Source: an uncultured Ignavibacteriota bacterium (GTDB taxonomy: Bacteria; Bacteroidota; Ignavibacteria; Palsa-1295). From it: a DNA stretch of 33,368 bases. The position numbers were made by a program, and so were the translations under genes. Under the pieces are notes generated by a model. The model was not told where the DNA came from. It saw only the letters and a list, made by a program, of their open reading frames with translations, and did not search any database. Below, piece by piece: positions 8,717 to 16,417 of this stretch; positions within the stretch are counted from its first letter, which is position 1; the number at the start of each line of letters is the position of its first letter. The stretch lies in contig CAIUMP010000036.1 of NCBI GenBank assembly GCA_903900335.1, forward strand, positions 1-33,368. Direction: 5' to 3'.

Positions 8717-9571
8717 TCGATATTGGCTGGTGGAACGAGGTGGCGCAAAGTCGCTCGTTACTCGTTACTCGTTACTCTCGCACTCATCATGCTCGGGCCG
8801 TTCCTGTGGATGATAGTAACCTCGCTCGAATCACCCGAAGTGCTCGTGCAATTCCCGCCGCAGTTCATCCCGCGAAATCCCCGCTTCTCGAACTACTCGG
8901 AAGTCTTCGGCGAGCTACCCATCGCAACATTCTTCTTCAATTCGATTAAGATCTCTGTCCTCGGCACAATTGGCGAGGTAATCGCCGCCTCACTCGCCGC
9001 CTTCGCATTTGCGCGCATGGAGTTTCAAGGAAAGAAGTGGATATTCAGTCTGCTGCTTGCAACGATGATGATCCCATTTCAGGTGACGATGATCCCCGTC
9101 TATATGATCATGCGTTCGCTCGGCTGGCTGGATTCTCACGCTTCGCTCATCATCCCGCATTTCTTCGGCGGCGCATTTGCATCCGGTGCATTCGGAGTAT
9201 TTCTATTGCGTCAGTTTTTCGAATCTATTCCGAAGGAATTAGAAGATGCATCGCGCATTGATGGCGCAAGCCGCTTCCGCTTCTTCGTTACTATTCTTCT
9301 GCCGCTATCGAAGCCCGCACTCGCTGTGCTTTCGCTCTTCGTCTTTATGGGCATTTGGAATGACCTGCTTACACCGGTCCTCTTCCTTTCCACAGAAGAG
9401 AAGATGCCACTTACGTTTGGTCTCGCCGTGCTCGAAACCGTGCAGCACAATTTCCGCTACGATCTTCTCATGGCCGGAACGCTCCTAAGCGTCGCGCCGA
9501 TTCTTCTTCTCTATGTGTTTGCGCAACGCTATGTAACCGATGCGTTCTTGCGAGCGGGAGTGAAGGGATGA
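8702..9571 (+). CDS. ABC sugar transporter permease 2 (MalG/UgpE type)
   Basis: This 289-residue membrane protein is the second channel subunit. Its EAA loop is at about 178-200 ('PKELEDASRIDGASRFRFFVTILLPLSKP'), and it has a MalG-like ending 'LLYVFAQRYVTDAFLRAGVKG'. It has about six membrane segments, the first near residues 17-37. The start is either GTG 8702 or ATG 8705; both lie in the heptamer repeat, and the ATG looks more natural. Codons 18-24 are made of three inverted copies of the same heptamer, so the start region of the mRNA can fold against its own early coding sequence. Partners are permease 1 and the lipoprotein receptor upstream. Confidence 0.93.
   Translation: MMSNESILAGGTRWRKVARYSLLVTLALIMLGPFLWMIVTSLESPEVLVQFPPQFIPRNPRFSNYSEVFGELPIATFFFNSIKISVLGTIGEVIAASLAAFAFARMEFQGKKWIFSLLLATMMIPFQVTMIPVYMIMRSLGWLDSHASLIIPHFFGGAFASGAFGVFLLRQFFESIPKELEDASRIDGASRFRFFVTILLPLSKPALAVLSLFVFMGIWNDLLTPVLFLSTEEKMPLTFGLAVLETVQHNFRYDLLMAGTLLSVAPILLLYVFAQRYVTDAFLRAGVKG
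8754..8774 (+). repeat. Three inverted heptamers (CTCGTTA) inside the permease 2 coding sequence
   Basis: Three back-to-back CTCGTTA units are the exact reverse complement of the TAACGAG unit repeated at 8661-8716. A 21-bp RNA stem, perfect apart from a G-U pair, is possible between this tract and the upstream array. Because 7 is not a multiple of 3, the units are read in three frames, encoding parts of the sequence RYSLLVT in the first membrane segment. Confidence 0.9.
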
Positions 9572-9584
9572 GATTCTCCAATGT

Positions 9585-9694
9585 TGTCATTGCGAGGAGG
9601 CCGAAGGCCGACGAAGCAATCCGTTGTTAAGGAACGACATGCACCTCAATAACGGATTGCTTCGTCACCCCTCCGGGGTTTCCTCGCAATGACA
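9585..9694. repeat. Palindromic repeat family A, copy 4
   Basis: This full-length copy runs from TGTCATTGCGAGGAGGCC to TCCTCGCAATGACA and fills the gap between permease 2 and the enolase-superfamily gene. It differs from the copies at 3046 and 6366 by only a few bases in the loop. It ends 13 bp before the next ATG. Confidence 0.9.
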
Positions 9695-9707
9695 CCAAAG
9701 TGATTAA

Positions 9708-10835
9708 ATGACAAGCACCACATTCGAAATCGAAAAGGTAATTCTCCGACGCGTCACCGTGCCGCTCGTCGAGCCGTTTCGTATTTCGAATGGCAGCGTT
9801 GCGGAGAAGGAGAGCGTTGTGATCGAGCTGCACAGCGAAGGCTTCGTCGGATATGGCGAAGCATCGCCCATGAGTGGCTCGTTCTACTCCAGCGAAACGC
9901 CGCAGACCACGTGGGATGCGCTCGCGAACGATCTCGTGCCAGACATACTATCGCGCGAAATCGAAAGCCCAGTTGGCTACGCGGAGATTCTGAACGAGTA
10001 TGCGAAAGAGCCTTTCGCTCGCGCTGGCATTGAGGGAGCAGTCTGGCATCTCTCGGCCGCGCGACTTCACACCACCATTGGAGAATTGTTCGGCGCGCCT
10101 GAAGGTAACATACCATCCGGTCTTGCGGTAGGTATTTACGATACCGTCGATCAACTTGTCAATCGCATTGCACATTATCTCGAAGATGGCTACCGGCGTG
10201 TGAAGATCAAGATCATGCCGGAATGGGATGAGGAGCCGCTCATCGCAGTACGCAAGAGATTCCCGAATATCTCGCTCATGGTTGATGCTAACGCGGCCTA
10301 TCGGTGGCCCGAACACAGGGACTTCCTGCTCTCGCTTGACCGTTACGACCTCATGATGATAGAGCAACCCCTGCTCGCCGATGCGCTTGATGACATGGCA
10401 GAGTTCGCAAGCCTCATCAAGACACCGCTGTGTGTAGATGAATCTGCGGAGAGTTTGGCGAAGCTTGAAGACATTATTCGACTGAACGCCGCACGCATCG
10501 TCAACATCAAAGTACAGCGCGTTCGGGGCTTGTGGAATGCCACCCGCATGTTGGAGCGAGCGAAAGATGTCGGCCTTGAATGCTGGCTCGGGACAATGCC
10601 TGAGCTTGGCATTGCAAGTGCGCAAGCTCTCTGCATTGCAACGCTTCCCGGCTTCGCATATCCCACCGACATCGAAGCAAGCAACCGTTGGTTTGTTGAT
10701 GACATCATTAAACCCAGCATAACGATTTCGCGCAAAGGCTTCATCGCAAATCCGAAGCTCGGCCCGATGAATTACGAAGTCGATAGAGAGAAGCTTGAAC
10801 GATACACCACGGAGACAAAAGAATTTCTGCGTTAA
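9708..10835 (+). CDS. Enolase-superfamily enzyme, MLE subgroup (OSBS / N-succinylamino acid racemase-like)
   Basis: This 375-residue member of the enolase superfamily has an N-terminal capping domain (about 1-130) and a beta-barrel domain. The full catalytic set is visible: Lys166 and Lys168 in 'VKIKIMPEW', metal ligands Asp193 ('MVDANA'), Glu219 ('MIEQPL') and Asp244 ('CVDESAE'), and Lys268 ('NIKVQR'). The paired lysines on opposite barrel faces mark the MLE subgroup rather than His/Asp-dyad sugar-acid dehydratases. The C-terminal 'LPGFAYPTDIEAS' region resembles the o-succinylbenzoate synthase/N-acylamino acid racemase family. No other menaquinone gene is nearby, so racemisation or epimerisation of an acylated amino acid or dipeptide fits the context better than menaquinone synthesis, but this is inference. 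The downstream ATG at 10837 follows its TAA by one base. Confidence 0.85.
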   Translation: MTSTTFEIEKVILRRVTVPLVEPFRISNGSVAEKESVVIELHSEGFVGYGEASPMSGSFYSSETPQTTWDALANDLVPDILSREIESPVGYAEILNEYAKEPFARAGIEGAVWHLSAARLHTTIGELFGAPEGNIPSGLAVGIYDTVDQLVNRIAHYLEDGYRRVKIKIMPEWDEEPLIAVRKRFPNISLMVDANAAYRWPEHRDFLLSLDRYDLMMIEQPLLADALDDMAEFASLIKTPLCVDESAESLAKLEDIIRLNAARIVNIKVQRVRGLWNATRMLERAKDVGLECWLGTMPELGIASAQALCIATLPGFAYPTDIEASNRWFVDDIIKPSITISRKGFIANPKLGPMNYEVDREKLERYTTETKEFLR

Positions 10836-10836
10836 C

Positions 10837-11832
10837 ATGTCACTCAGCGTCCACGAAGTTCGCGAACGTCTGCATCGTCGCCTGATACCCGCACTGCCGG
10901 TGCCGTTCACGCAGGATCGCAGCGTCCATGACGAGTCGCACGTTAGCATGGCGAAGTATCTCACCGCGTCCGATATTTCCGGCGTCGCGGTATGGGCGCA
11001 CACGGGACGAGGGTTGTTGTTGACAGAGGACGAACGCACCGCAGTTCTAGTACACTGGCGTGAAGCATTACCCAACGGCGTGATCATCGCTGGTGCTGGT
11101 GGCGGGGTCGGCACCAGCCACGCGGGGGAGGACTCGGATGACGCATACTTCAATCGCGCCAAGACGATGGCCGAACATGCGACGTCCCTCGGCGCAGATG
11201 CGATACTTTGCTATGCACCAACGCGCTTCCGAGACCGCACGACCAATCAACAGCGCGAAGCCATCGTGCACTATCATCAGGAGATCGCGGCTGTAGGCCT
11301 ACCCATCATCCTCTTCTATCTCTACGAAGCTGCGGGTGGCATTTCCTATTCCACCGATGTTCTGAATGATCTCTTTCAATTACCGAATGTGATTGGAATT
11401 AAGATGGCGACGCTCGATTCCGTGATGACGTATCAGAATGTTGCGGCGTTCATACATGCGGAGTTTCCCGAGCAAATGCTGATCACCGGTGAAGACCGCT
11501 TCCTCGGCTTCTCGCTCATGATTGGTGCAGATGCTGCGCTCATCGGCATGGGCGGCGCGCTCACCAAGCTGCAATCCGACATGATGAGAGCATATTACAA
11601 TCAGCATCATGACTCATTCCACCAACTCTCTCGCCTCGTCGATCGCTTTTCGCATACGACGTTCATTCCCCCAATGGAAGGCTACATAGCACGTATGCTC
11701 TATGTGATGAGTCGCCTTGGCATTGTCTCACCAGACGCGATCTTTGATCCCTGGGGACCACCTCTACCGCAATCTGACTTCGATGCCATCGATGCATTCC
11801 TCGCATCACTCCCACCGGAATTACGACGATGA
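10837..11832 (+). CDS. DHDPS / N-acetylneuraminate lyase family aldolase
   Basis: This protein of about 331 residues is a (beta/alpha)8 class I aldolase-family member. The Schiff-base lysine is Lys189 in 'VIGIKMATLD'. Tyr161 lies 28 residues upstream, the usual spacing in the family. The N-terminal 'IPALPVPFTQD' and 'LTEDERTAVL' segments are also typical. These enzymes cleave or condense 2-oxo acids using pyruvate or aldehyde chemistry. The common GTTGE active-site motif is altered here to 'AHTGRGLLL', so this is unlikely to be lysine-pathway DapA and more likely a catabolic lyase or dehydratase. I chose ATG 10837, one base after the previous stop, over an upstream TTG at 10795 that overlaps the preceding gene. 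Its stop overlaps the next ATG by four bases (ATGA). Confidence 0.85.
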   Translation: MSLSVHEVRERLHRRLIPALPVPFTQDRSVHDESHVSMAKYLTASDISGVAVWAHTGRGLLLTEDERTAVLVHWREALPNGVIIAGAGGGVGTSHAGEDSDDAYFNRAKTMAEHATSLGADAILCYAPTRFRDRTTNQQREAIVHYHQEIAAVGLPIILFYLYEAAGGISYSTDVLNDLFQLPNVIGIKMATLDSVMTYQNVAAFIHAEFPEQMLITGEDRFLGFSLMIGADAALIGMGGALTKLQSDMMRAYYNQHHDSFHQLSRLVDRFSHTTFIPPMEGYIARMLYVMSRLGIVSPDAIFDPWGPPLPQSDFDAIDAFLASLPPELRR

Positions 11833-13034
11833 CCAACTGGCGCACAACGCTTGCCGAAGACTACAATCATTTCTCCAACGGCCTTCCGAAGCCATTGGAA
11901 GAATATGTGCTCAACACCTACGGCATTTCTCTCGCGAGTGAGTACGGTGGACTTCCCATTAAGAATCCATTCGGCAAAGCATCGGGTCAACTTTCACTGA
12001 ATGCTCATCAAGTTGAACGCGATGCGGAAGCGGGCTTGGGCTTTTTCGTGCTGAAGACACTCATCGCACAGAATGCAACCGGCGAGCAATCCATGAAAGC
12101 ATGGGCGATACCGGCGGCGAAGATGACTATTGAGGAGATCATCGGCACTCGCGAGGACGTTCGCGGCGAGCACGGCTGGACCGTTACATGGAAAGGCCGC
12201 GGTTGGGCGGAGACCTTCAAATCGTATCTCGATTTCTTCCGCGCAGCACTTGATGTTGCGATGCCGCACGACATGCTCGTCGTTCCTTCGGTGAAGTATC
12301 ATCTTCCGAAACCAGGTGAATCCGAATGGAAGACGAGCGAGTATGAATTTACCACATCGCAGCTTCATCATGTGTGGAGAGCGTTGCGCTCAACGCACAT
12401 CCCATTGGAGAAAGACTTCTCACCCACACTCGCCGGCGATCAATCTTTCTCCAGCGTTCGGGATACGATTCTCAAATGGCTCACCACTGTGCCGCGTTTG
12501 ATCCATGAAACATCTGTCGGAGAAGATGTGAGACTTGGGATGAAACTCTTCAACGCATCACACGCCGATGAATTTCAGTCGGAGATGTTGCAAGCGTGCG
12601 AAGATGCTATCGGCACATCGAAAGCGGATTATCTCATCTATGGTAATCGTCTCTTCGATCCGACTCGCTCCTACGAAGGCGTTCTTGGAGCAGCATACGG
12701 CGGCCCGGATTTGAGCGACCGCAATCTATCCATTCTCTCGAAATGGAATCGCTCACTCCCGCTATCTGCAACCGGCAATATCCTCACCGGCAAAACCGCA
12801 TTCGAATATCTCAAGCGCGGCGCAACCTCCTTCCAAATGCACACGCTCTTTCAACTCCCGGACTCTATATTCGACATGAAGGGCGGCACACGGACGGAGC
12901 GTGCCTTGCATCGCTTACTGTTTCATCCCGACCATGGATTTCTGGCTTCTCTTTTACTAACGAAAGATGAATATGGATGGGCGGATGGATTCGCAATCAG
13001 TGACTTCCTTCCACTGTTCGCCAACCGATCGTAG
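11829..13034 (+). CDS. Dihydroorotate dehydrogenase-like FMN flavoprotein
   Basis: This 401-residue protein looks like a divergent dihydroorotate dehydrogenase/dihydropyrimidine dehydrogenase-type TIM barrel. The N-terminal part has 'LPIKNPFGKASGQLS' and 'GLGFFVLKTLIAQ' (Lys76-Thr77), matching the family's 'NP...ASG' and 'KT' segments near the flavin. The C-terminal part has 'LPLSATGNILTGKTAFEYLKRGATSFQMHTLF' at about 310-345, matching the glycine-rich FMN-phosphate site. It is longer than a standard enzyme, with extra sequence in the middle (about 110-270). No other pyrimidine-synthesis gene is present, so I infer reduction or oxidation of another substrate in the pathway of its neighbours. 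The start overlaps the stop of the aldolase-family gene (ATGA), which implies translational coupling. Assignment rests on motif resemblance only. Confidence 0.65.
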   Translation: MTNWRTTLAEDYNHFSNGLPKPLEEYVLNTYGISLASEYGGLPIKNPFGKASGQLSLNAHQVERDAEAGLGFFVLKTLIAQNATGEQSMKAWAIPAAKMTIEEIIGTREDVRGEHGWTVTWKGRGWAETFKSYLDFFRAALDVAMPHDMLVVPSVKYHLPKPGESEWKTSEYEFTTSQLHHVWRALRSTHIPLEKDFSPTLAGDQSFSSVRDTILKWLTTVPRLIHETSVGEDVRLGMKLFNASHADEFQSEMLQACEDAIGTSKADYLIYGNRLFDPTRSYEGVLGAAYGGPDLSDRNLSILSKWNRSLPLSATGNILTGKTAFEYLKRGATSFQMHTLFQLPDSIFDMKGGTRTERALHRLLFHPDHGFLASLLLTKDEYGWADGFAISDFLPLFANRS

Positions 13035-13066
13035 CGAGTTCACTGCAACAGTACGCCGCTCCTCCC

Positions 13067-13145
13067 TGTCATTCCCGCGAAAGCGGGAATCCCGGCCCTG
13101 GCGGATCGCCAAACGATCTGGATTCCCGCTTTCGCGGGAATGACA
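13067..13145. repeat. Palindromic repeat family B, copy 2
   Basis: This 79-bp palindrome starts TGTCATTCCCGCGAAAGCGGG and ends CCCGCTTTCGCGGGAATGACA, with an extra central foldback GGCGGATCGCC. It belongs to the same family as the coding copy at 1711-1775 but has a different centre. It lies in the 252-bp gap between the flavoprotein gene and the aminotransferase gene. The rest of that gap (13146-13286) is AT-richer and may hold the aminotransferase promoter, although I can point to no definite promoter boxes. Confidence 0.9.
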
Positions 13146-13286
13146 AACAAAGGCATTCGACGCTTCGCTCATGAGACAATTTCGTATCGGTAGTACTTGC
13201 CCAAGAGGTTTTTCAAGCCTCCACCTTTTTTCCGTGTAATATTTGCACAGGAATTTGCCACACAAATTACTTTATAAGACAGCAGT

Positions 13287-14609
13287 ATGGATTACGATCT
13301 AACAGAAGTCGAAGTCGATCAAATTGTGAAACCCGTTTTTAGCAAGCGTTCAGTGCCTGCTGTTTCCCACATGGCGCAGGGACTGGTGGGCTCGGAGATC
13401 CTGAAGATCGCCGCTGATATTCGCGGGATGATCGCCGAGGGAAAGAGCATCTGCAATCTCACCGTCGGCGATTTTAACTCCAAGTATTTTCCCATTCCGA
13501 CCGTCTTCCGTAAGGGCATAGAAGCCGCGCTGCAAGCGGGCGAAACGAATTATCCGCCGTCCGATGGAATGCTCCAACTTCGCAAAGCAGTGAAATCGTT
13601 TTACGAGCGTCGCCTCGGTCTGGACTATCCACTCGAATCCTTCATCATCACGAGCGGCGCGCGTCCGGCAATTTATGCGTCATACAATGTGCTGATTGAC
13701 GAAGGTGACAAAGTCGTCTATCCGATTCCATCGTGGAACAACAACCACTACTGCCACCTGAGCGGCGCGACCTACGAGACCGCGATCTGCATCGCAGAGA
13801 ATGCATTCCTCCCAACGCGCTCGAATCTCGAAGGCAAGCTCACAGATGCGCGGCTGCTCTCGCTGTGCTCTCCGCTCAATCCAACGGGCACGGCGTTCAC
13901 CGCTGAAGCACTCGAAGGAATCTGCGAGCTCGTTCTTGAGGAGAATGCTCGTCGCGATTCATCCGAACGGCCGCTCTTCATCATGTACGATCAAGTCTAT
14001 TGGCAGCTTACGTTTGGCGACACGGTGCATCACAATCCCGTCTCGCTGCGGCCCGAACTTGCGAACAACACGATCTTCGTTGATGGCATTAGCAAAGCGT
14101 TTGCCGCGACGGGTGTGCGCGTCGGGTGGTGCGTTGCACCGCCGGATGTTGCGGCTGGAATGTCTAATATCCTCGGTCACATAGGCGCGTGGGCACCGCG
14201 TGCAGAGCAAGTAGCAACGGCCACAATGCTCATGAACGACGACGCGATCGACGAATTCCACACGCACATGATCTCCGAGATCGAGCTGCGCCTCATCGCG
14301 CTGCACAACGGCATCCGCGGCCTAAAGCGCGACGGCTTCCCCGTCGATTCCATCCCGCCAATGGGAGCGATCTATCTCACCGCACAATTCAATCTCATCG
14401 GAAGAACGACGCCATCCGGCGCAATCCTTCGCACGAATGACGACATCCGCCGATACTTGTTAGAAGCGGCTCAACTCGCCATCGTGCCATTCCAAGCATT
14501 TGGCTCGGAGGAGAATACCGGGTGGTTTAGGCTCTCGGTAGGCGCGGTGACGATGGAGGAGATTGGGGAGATGTTGCCGAGACTTAGACGAGCGATGGAA
14601 ACATTATAG
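13287..14609 (+). CDS. PLP-dependent aminotransferase, class I/II
   Basis: This 440-residue fold-type I aminotransferase transfers an amino group between an amino acid and a 2-oxo acid. The PLP lysine is Lys270 in 'VDGISKAFAATGVRVGW'. Upstream lie 'CSPLNPTGTAF' (PLP-ring Asn) and 'IMYDQVYWQLTF' (Asp-x-x-Tyr), and the conserved Arg is in 'GWFRLSVGAV' near the C-terminus. It resembles aspartate/tyrosine-type enzymes; the substrate is not readable. It is separated from the preceding gene by 252 bp containing a palindromic repeat, so it may have its own promoter. It is the last gene of the + strand run before a strong hairpin terminator and may deliver or remove the nitrogen of the pathway, which is inference. 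Confidence 0.9.
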   Translation: MDYDLTEVEVDQIVKPVFSKRSVPAVSHMAQGLVGSEILKIAADIRGMIAEGKSICNLTVGDFNSKYFPIPTVFRKGIEAALQAGETNYPPSDGMLQLRKAVKSFYERRLGLDYPLESFIITSGARPAIYASYNVLIDEGDKVVYPIPSWNNNHYCHLSGATYETAICIAENAFLPTRSNLEGKLTDARLLSLCSPLNPTGTAFTAEALEGICELVLEENARRDSSERPLFIMYDQVYWQLTFGDTVHHNPVSLRPELANNTIFVDGISKAFAATGVRVGWCVAPPDVAAGMSNILGHIGAWAPRAEQVATATMLMNDDAIDEFHTHMISEIELRLIALHNGIRGLKRDGFPVDSIPPMGAIYLTAQFNLIGRTTPSGAILRTNDDIRRYLLEAAQLAIVPFQAFGSEENTGWFRLSVGAVTMEEIGEMLPRLRRAMETL

Positions 14610-14611
14610 CC

Positions 14612-14810
14612 ACGGAGTGGCGAAGTACTCGCAGCCCAGGGTGTAGCGCAGCGAAACCCTGGGTCGGTCGAATCCAAGAAATTGTGAGCCCTGGAAGGGC
14701 GATGTTTTCGGTCATCTGACATCGCCCTTCCAGGGCTTCGTGTTTTTTGTTACATTCAGCCCAGGGTTCCGCTCGCTACACCCTGGGCTCCGAGTACACC
14801 GTGCCTTCGG
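14612..14810. repeat. Nested palindromic element (family C) between convergent operons
   Basis: Outer arms at 14633-14664 and 14758-14790 are inverted copies of AGCCCAGGGTGTAGCG...ACCCTGGG, and each arm also folds on itself. The similarity extends outwards through GTACTCG/CGAGTAC. The inner part is the terminator hairpin at 14688-14736. The right end touches the stop codon of the glucose-6-phosphate isomerase gene at 14813. Apart from this element, the gap contains no gene that I can see. Confidence 0.8.
14688..14750 (+). terminator. Intrinsic terminator of the + strand operon
   Basis: A perfect 18-bp stem joins 14688-14705 (GCCCTGGAAGGGCGATGT) and 14719-14736 with a 13-nt loop. On the + strand it is followed by TTCGTGTTTTTTGTT, a convincing U-tract. 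It should end transcripts from the aminotransferase gene. On the other strand the trailing sequence is only weakly U-rich, so it may partly serve the converging isomerase gene too. Confidence 0.8.
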
Positions 14811-14812
14811 CA

Positions 14813-16417
14813 CTAATGCGATACATTGGTGCCAGCAATGTTATCACTCCCCAAATCAATACTCACCACCGCCCGGCCGTGTGCCCGCAATGTCCCCGCA
14901 TCCCCGATCGCCTGCGCGCGAACGAGAGTACCAAATGTGTAAGGCTTGCCTGGTATCGCAGCGTCCTCTTTCGGTGTATCTACGAACTGAATGAACGTCC
15001 CATTCGGCGCGCCGCCTTTGTGTAACTGTCCGGTGCTATGCAGGAAGCGTGGACCGAAACCGACGGTCACTGGCACATGATGCGCGAGCGAAAGACTCTC
15101 GCGCAACTCAGCCAATGCTTGAATGGAAGCTTCGTTACGATTGATATACGCCATGATTGCAATGTAGCCGTCGGCCTTCACATTCGCGGAGAGGAATGTG
15201 TCAAGCGCGGCGCGATCAAACGATGATTGCAAATCTGGAAACTCAAGCGGAGATGAGCCATCATACTTCGAAAGAACCTCGTTCGTCTTCGCCTTCGCTT
15301 CGGCCACATTCGGTTCATCGAAGGGATTGATACCCATCATCGAACCAGCAATAGCTGTTGCGAACTCCCACCGGAAGAACTGCGCGCCGAGTGCTTGCAC
15401 GTCCAGCATGTGCAGCTCTAGGACATGCGGTTGTGTGCGCTCTTCTGCAGAGAGAGAATTGTCACCGACGGTGATGTGAACCGTCGTTCGCTTGGCGGCC
15501 TGCTCTCGACGAGCCGCTTCGCTTTCGCCTTCGATCGGTAGAATCCCCTTGCCCTCTTTGCCCGTGCTCTCAGCGATGAGCTGTTCAGCCCAATAGCCAA
15601 ATGAGCGCATCGCTGGGTCAGTCACGATCGTCAGCTTGTCGCGTCCCGCCGACCAGCCTTCACCAAAGAAGACGCCAAGCGTGAGCGCAAGATTGCGGTC
15701 ATCCTCCGTCTTGCTCATCGAAGCTGCAGAGCTTGCTAGCGATAGCACTTCGTGAATATCAACGCCGATGAGCGCGGCGGGCACCATGCCGAAATACGAC
15801 AGCGCAGAATAGCGGCCACCAATATCCGGAGGATTCGCGAACACGCGTCGGAAGTGCAGATCGTTTGCGAGCTTCTCCAACTCGCTGCCAGGATCCGTGA
15901 TCGCGACAAAATGCGCAGCACGTGCTTCGCCGAGATGCGCGAGCTTATCCCAGAAGTAAGCATAGAAGCACTCTGGCTCCAGCGTCGTCCCGGACTTACT
16001 CGCAACCACGAACAGCGTGTGATCGAGATCGCACCCACGCTCCACATTGTGCACTTGATCGGGATGCGTGCTATCCAGCACCAACAGCGTCGGATAACCC
16101 GCCTTCACACCAAACGTATCGCGAATCACCTCGACGCACAAGCTGCTTCCGCCCATGCCGAGCAGCGCAACGTGCGTGATGCCGTCCTTGCGAACTTGCT
16201 CGGCAAACTCGGTGATCGCATCGTGCTGTGCGAGCATCGCGTCCGGCACACTAAGCCAACCGAGGCGATTGAGTATCACCTTTGCCGCATCCGCGTCGGA
16301 CTTCCACACGGTTGCATCCTTCTGCCAAATGCGCGATGGCAGATTCTTCTCTATCGCCCCGCGAATGTCCTGAACTACGATTTCAGAGAGCGTCGTCTCA
16401 TCGTTTGGTAGTGTCAT
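14813..16417 (-). CDS. pgi: Glucose-6-phosphate isomerase (Tal-Pgi type)
   Basis: This 534-residue protein interconverts glucose-6-phosphate and fructose-6-phosphate in the cytoplasm. Sugar-phosphate-binding motifs are clear: 'LGMGGSSLCVEVI', 'SKSGTTLEPECF' and 'GGRYSALSYFG'. The catalytic-Glu region is 'QLIAESTGKEGKGILPIEGE', followed by 'MMGINPFDEPNV' and 'HSTGQLHKGGAPNG'. The wording of these motifs matches the isomerase half of transaldolase/isomerase fusion proteins better than E. coli Pgi. Here it is a separate gene whose ATG overlaps the transaldolase stop by four bases. The last residues and stop lie next to a palindromic element, which may have replaced the original C-terminus. Confidence 0.93.
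   Translation of the reverse strand: MTLPNDETTLSEIVVQDIRGAIEKNLPSRIWQKDATVWKSDADAAKVILNRLGWLSVPDAMLAQHDAITEFAEQVRKDGITHVALLGMGGSSLCVEVIRDTFGVKAGYPTLLVLDSTHPDQVHNVERGCDLDHTLFVVASKSGTTLEPECFYAYFWDKLAHLGEARAAHFVAITDPGSELEKLANDLHFRRVFANPPDIGGRYSALSYFGMVPAALIGVDIHEVLSLASSAASMSKTEDDRNLALTLGVFFGEGWSAGRDKLTIVTDPAMRSFGYWAEQLIAESTGKEGKGILPIEGESEAARREQAAKRTTVHITVGDNSLSAEERTQPHVLELHMLDVQALGAQFFRWEFATAIAGSMMGINPFDEPNVAEAKAKTNEVLSKYDGSSPLEFPDLQSSFDRAALDTFLSANVKADGYIAIMAYINRNEASIQALAELRESLSLAHHVPVTVGFGPRFLHSTGQLHKGGAPNGTFIQFVDTPKEDAAIPGKPYTFGTLVRAQAIGDAGTLRAHGRAVVSIDLGSDNIAGTNVSH

Noticed and set aside
9708-10835. Sugar-acid dehydratase of the mandelate racemase subgroup
   Set aside because: The active site has the K-x-K and second-Lys pattern of the MLE subgroup, without the His/Asp dyad needed for that subgroup.
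9948-11162. 404-codon open frame on the minus strand
   Set aside because: It is antisense to the enolase-superfamily and DHDPS-family genes, both of which have complete active-site residues in the + frames.
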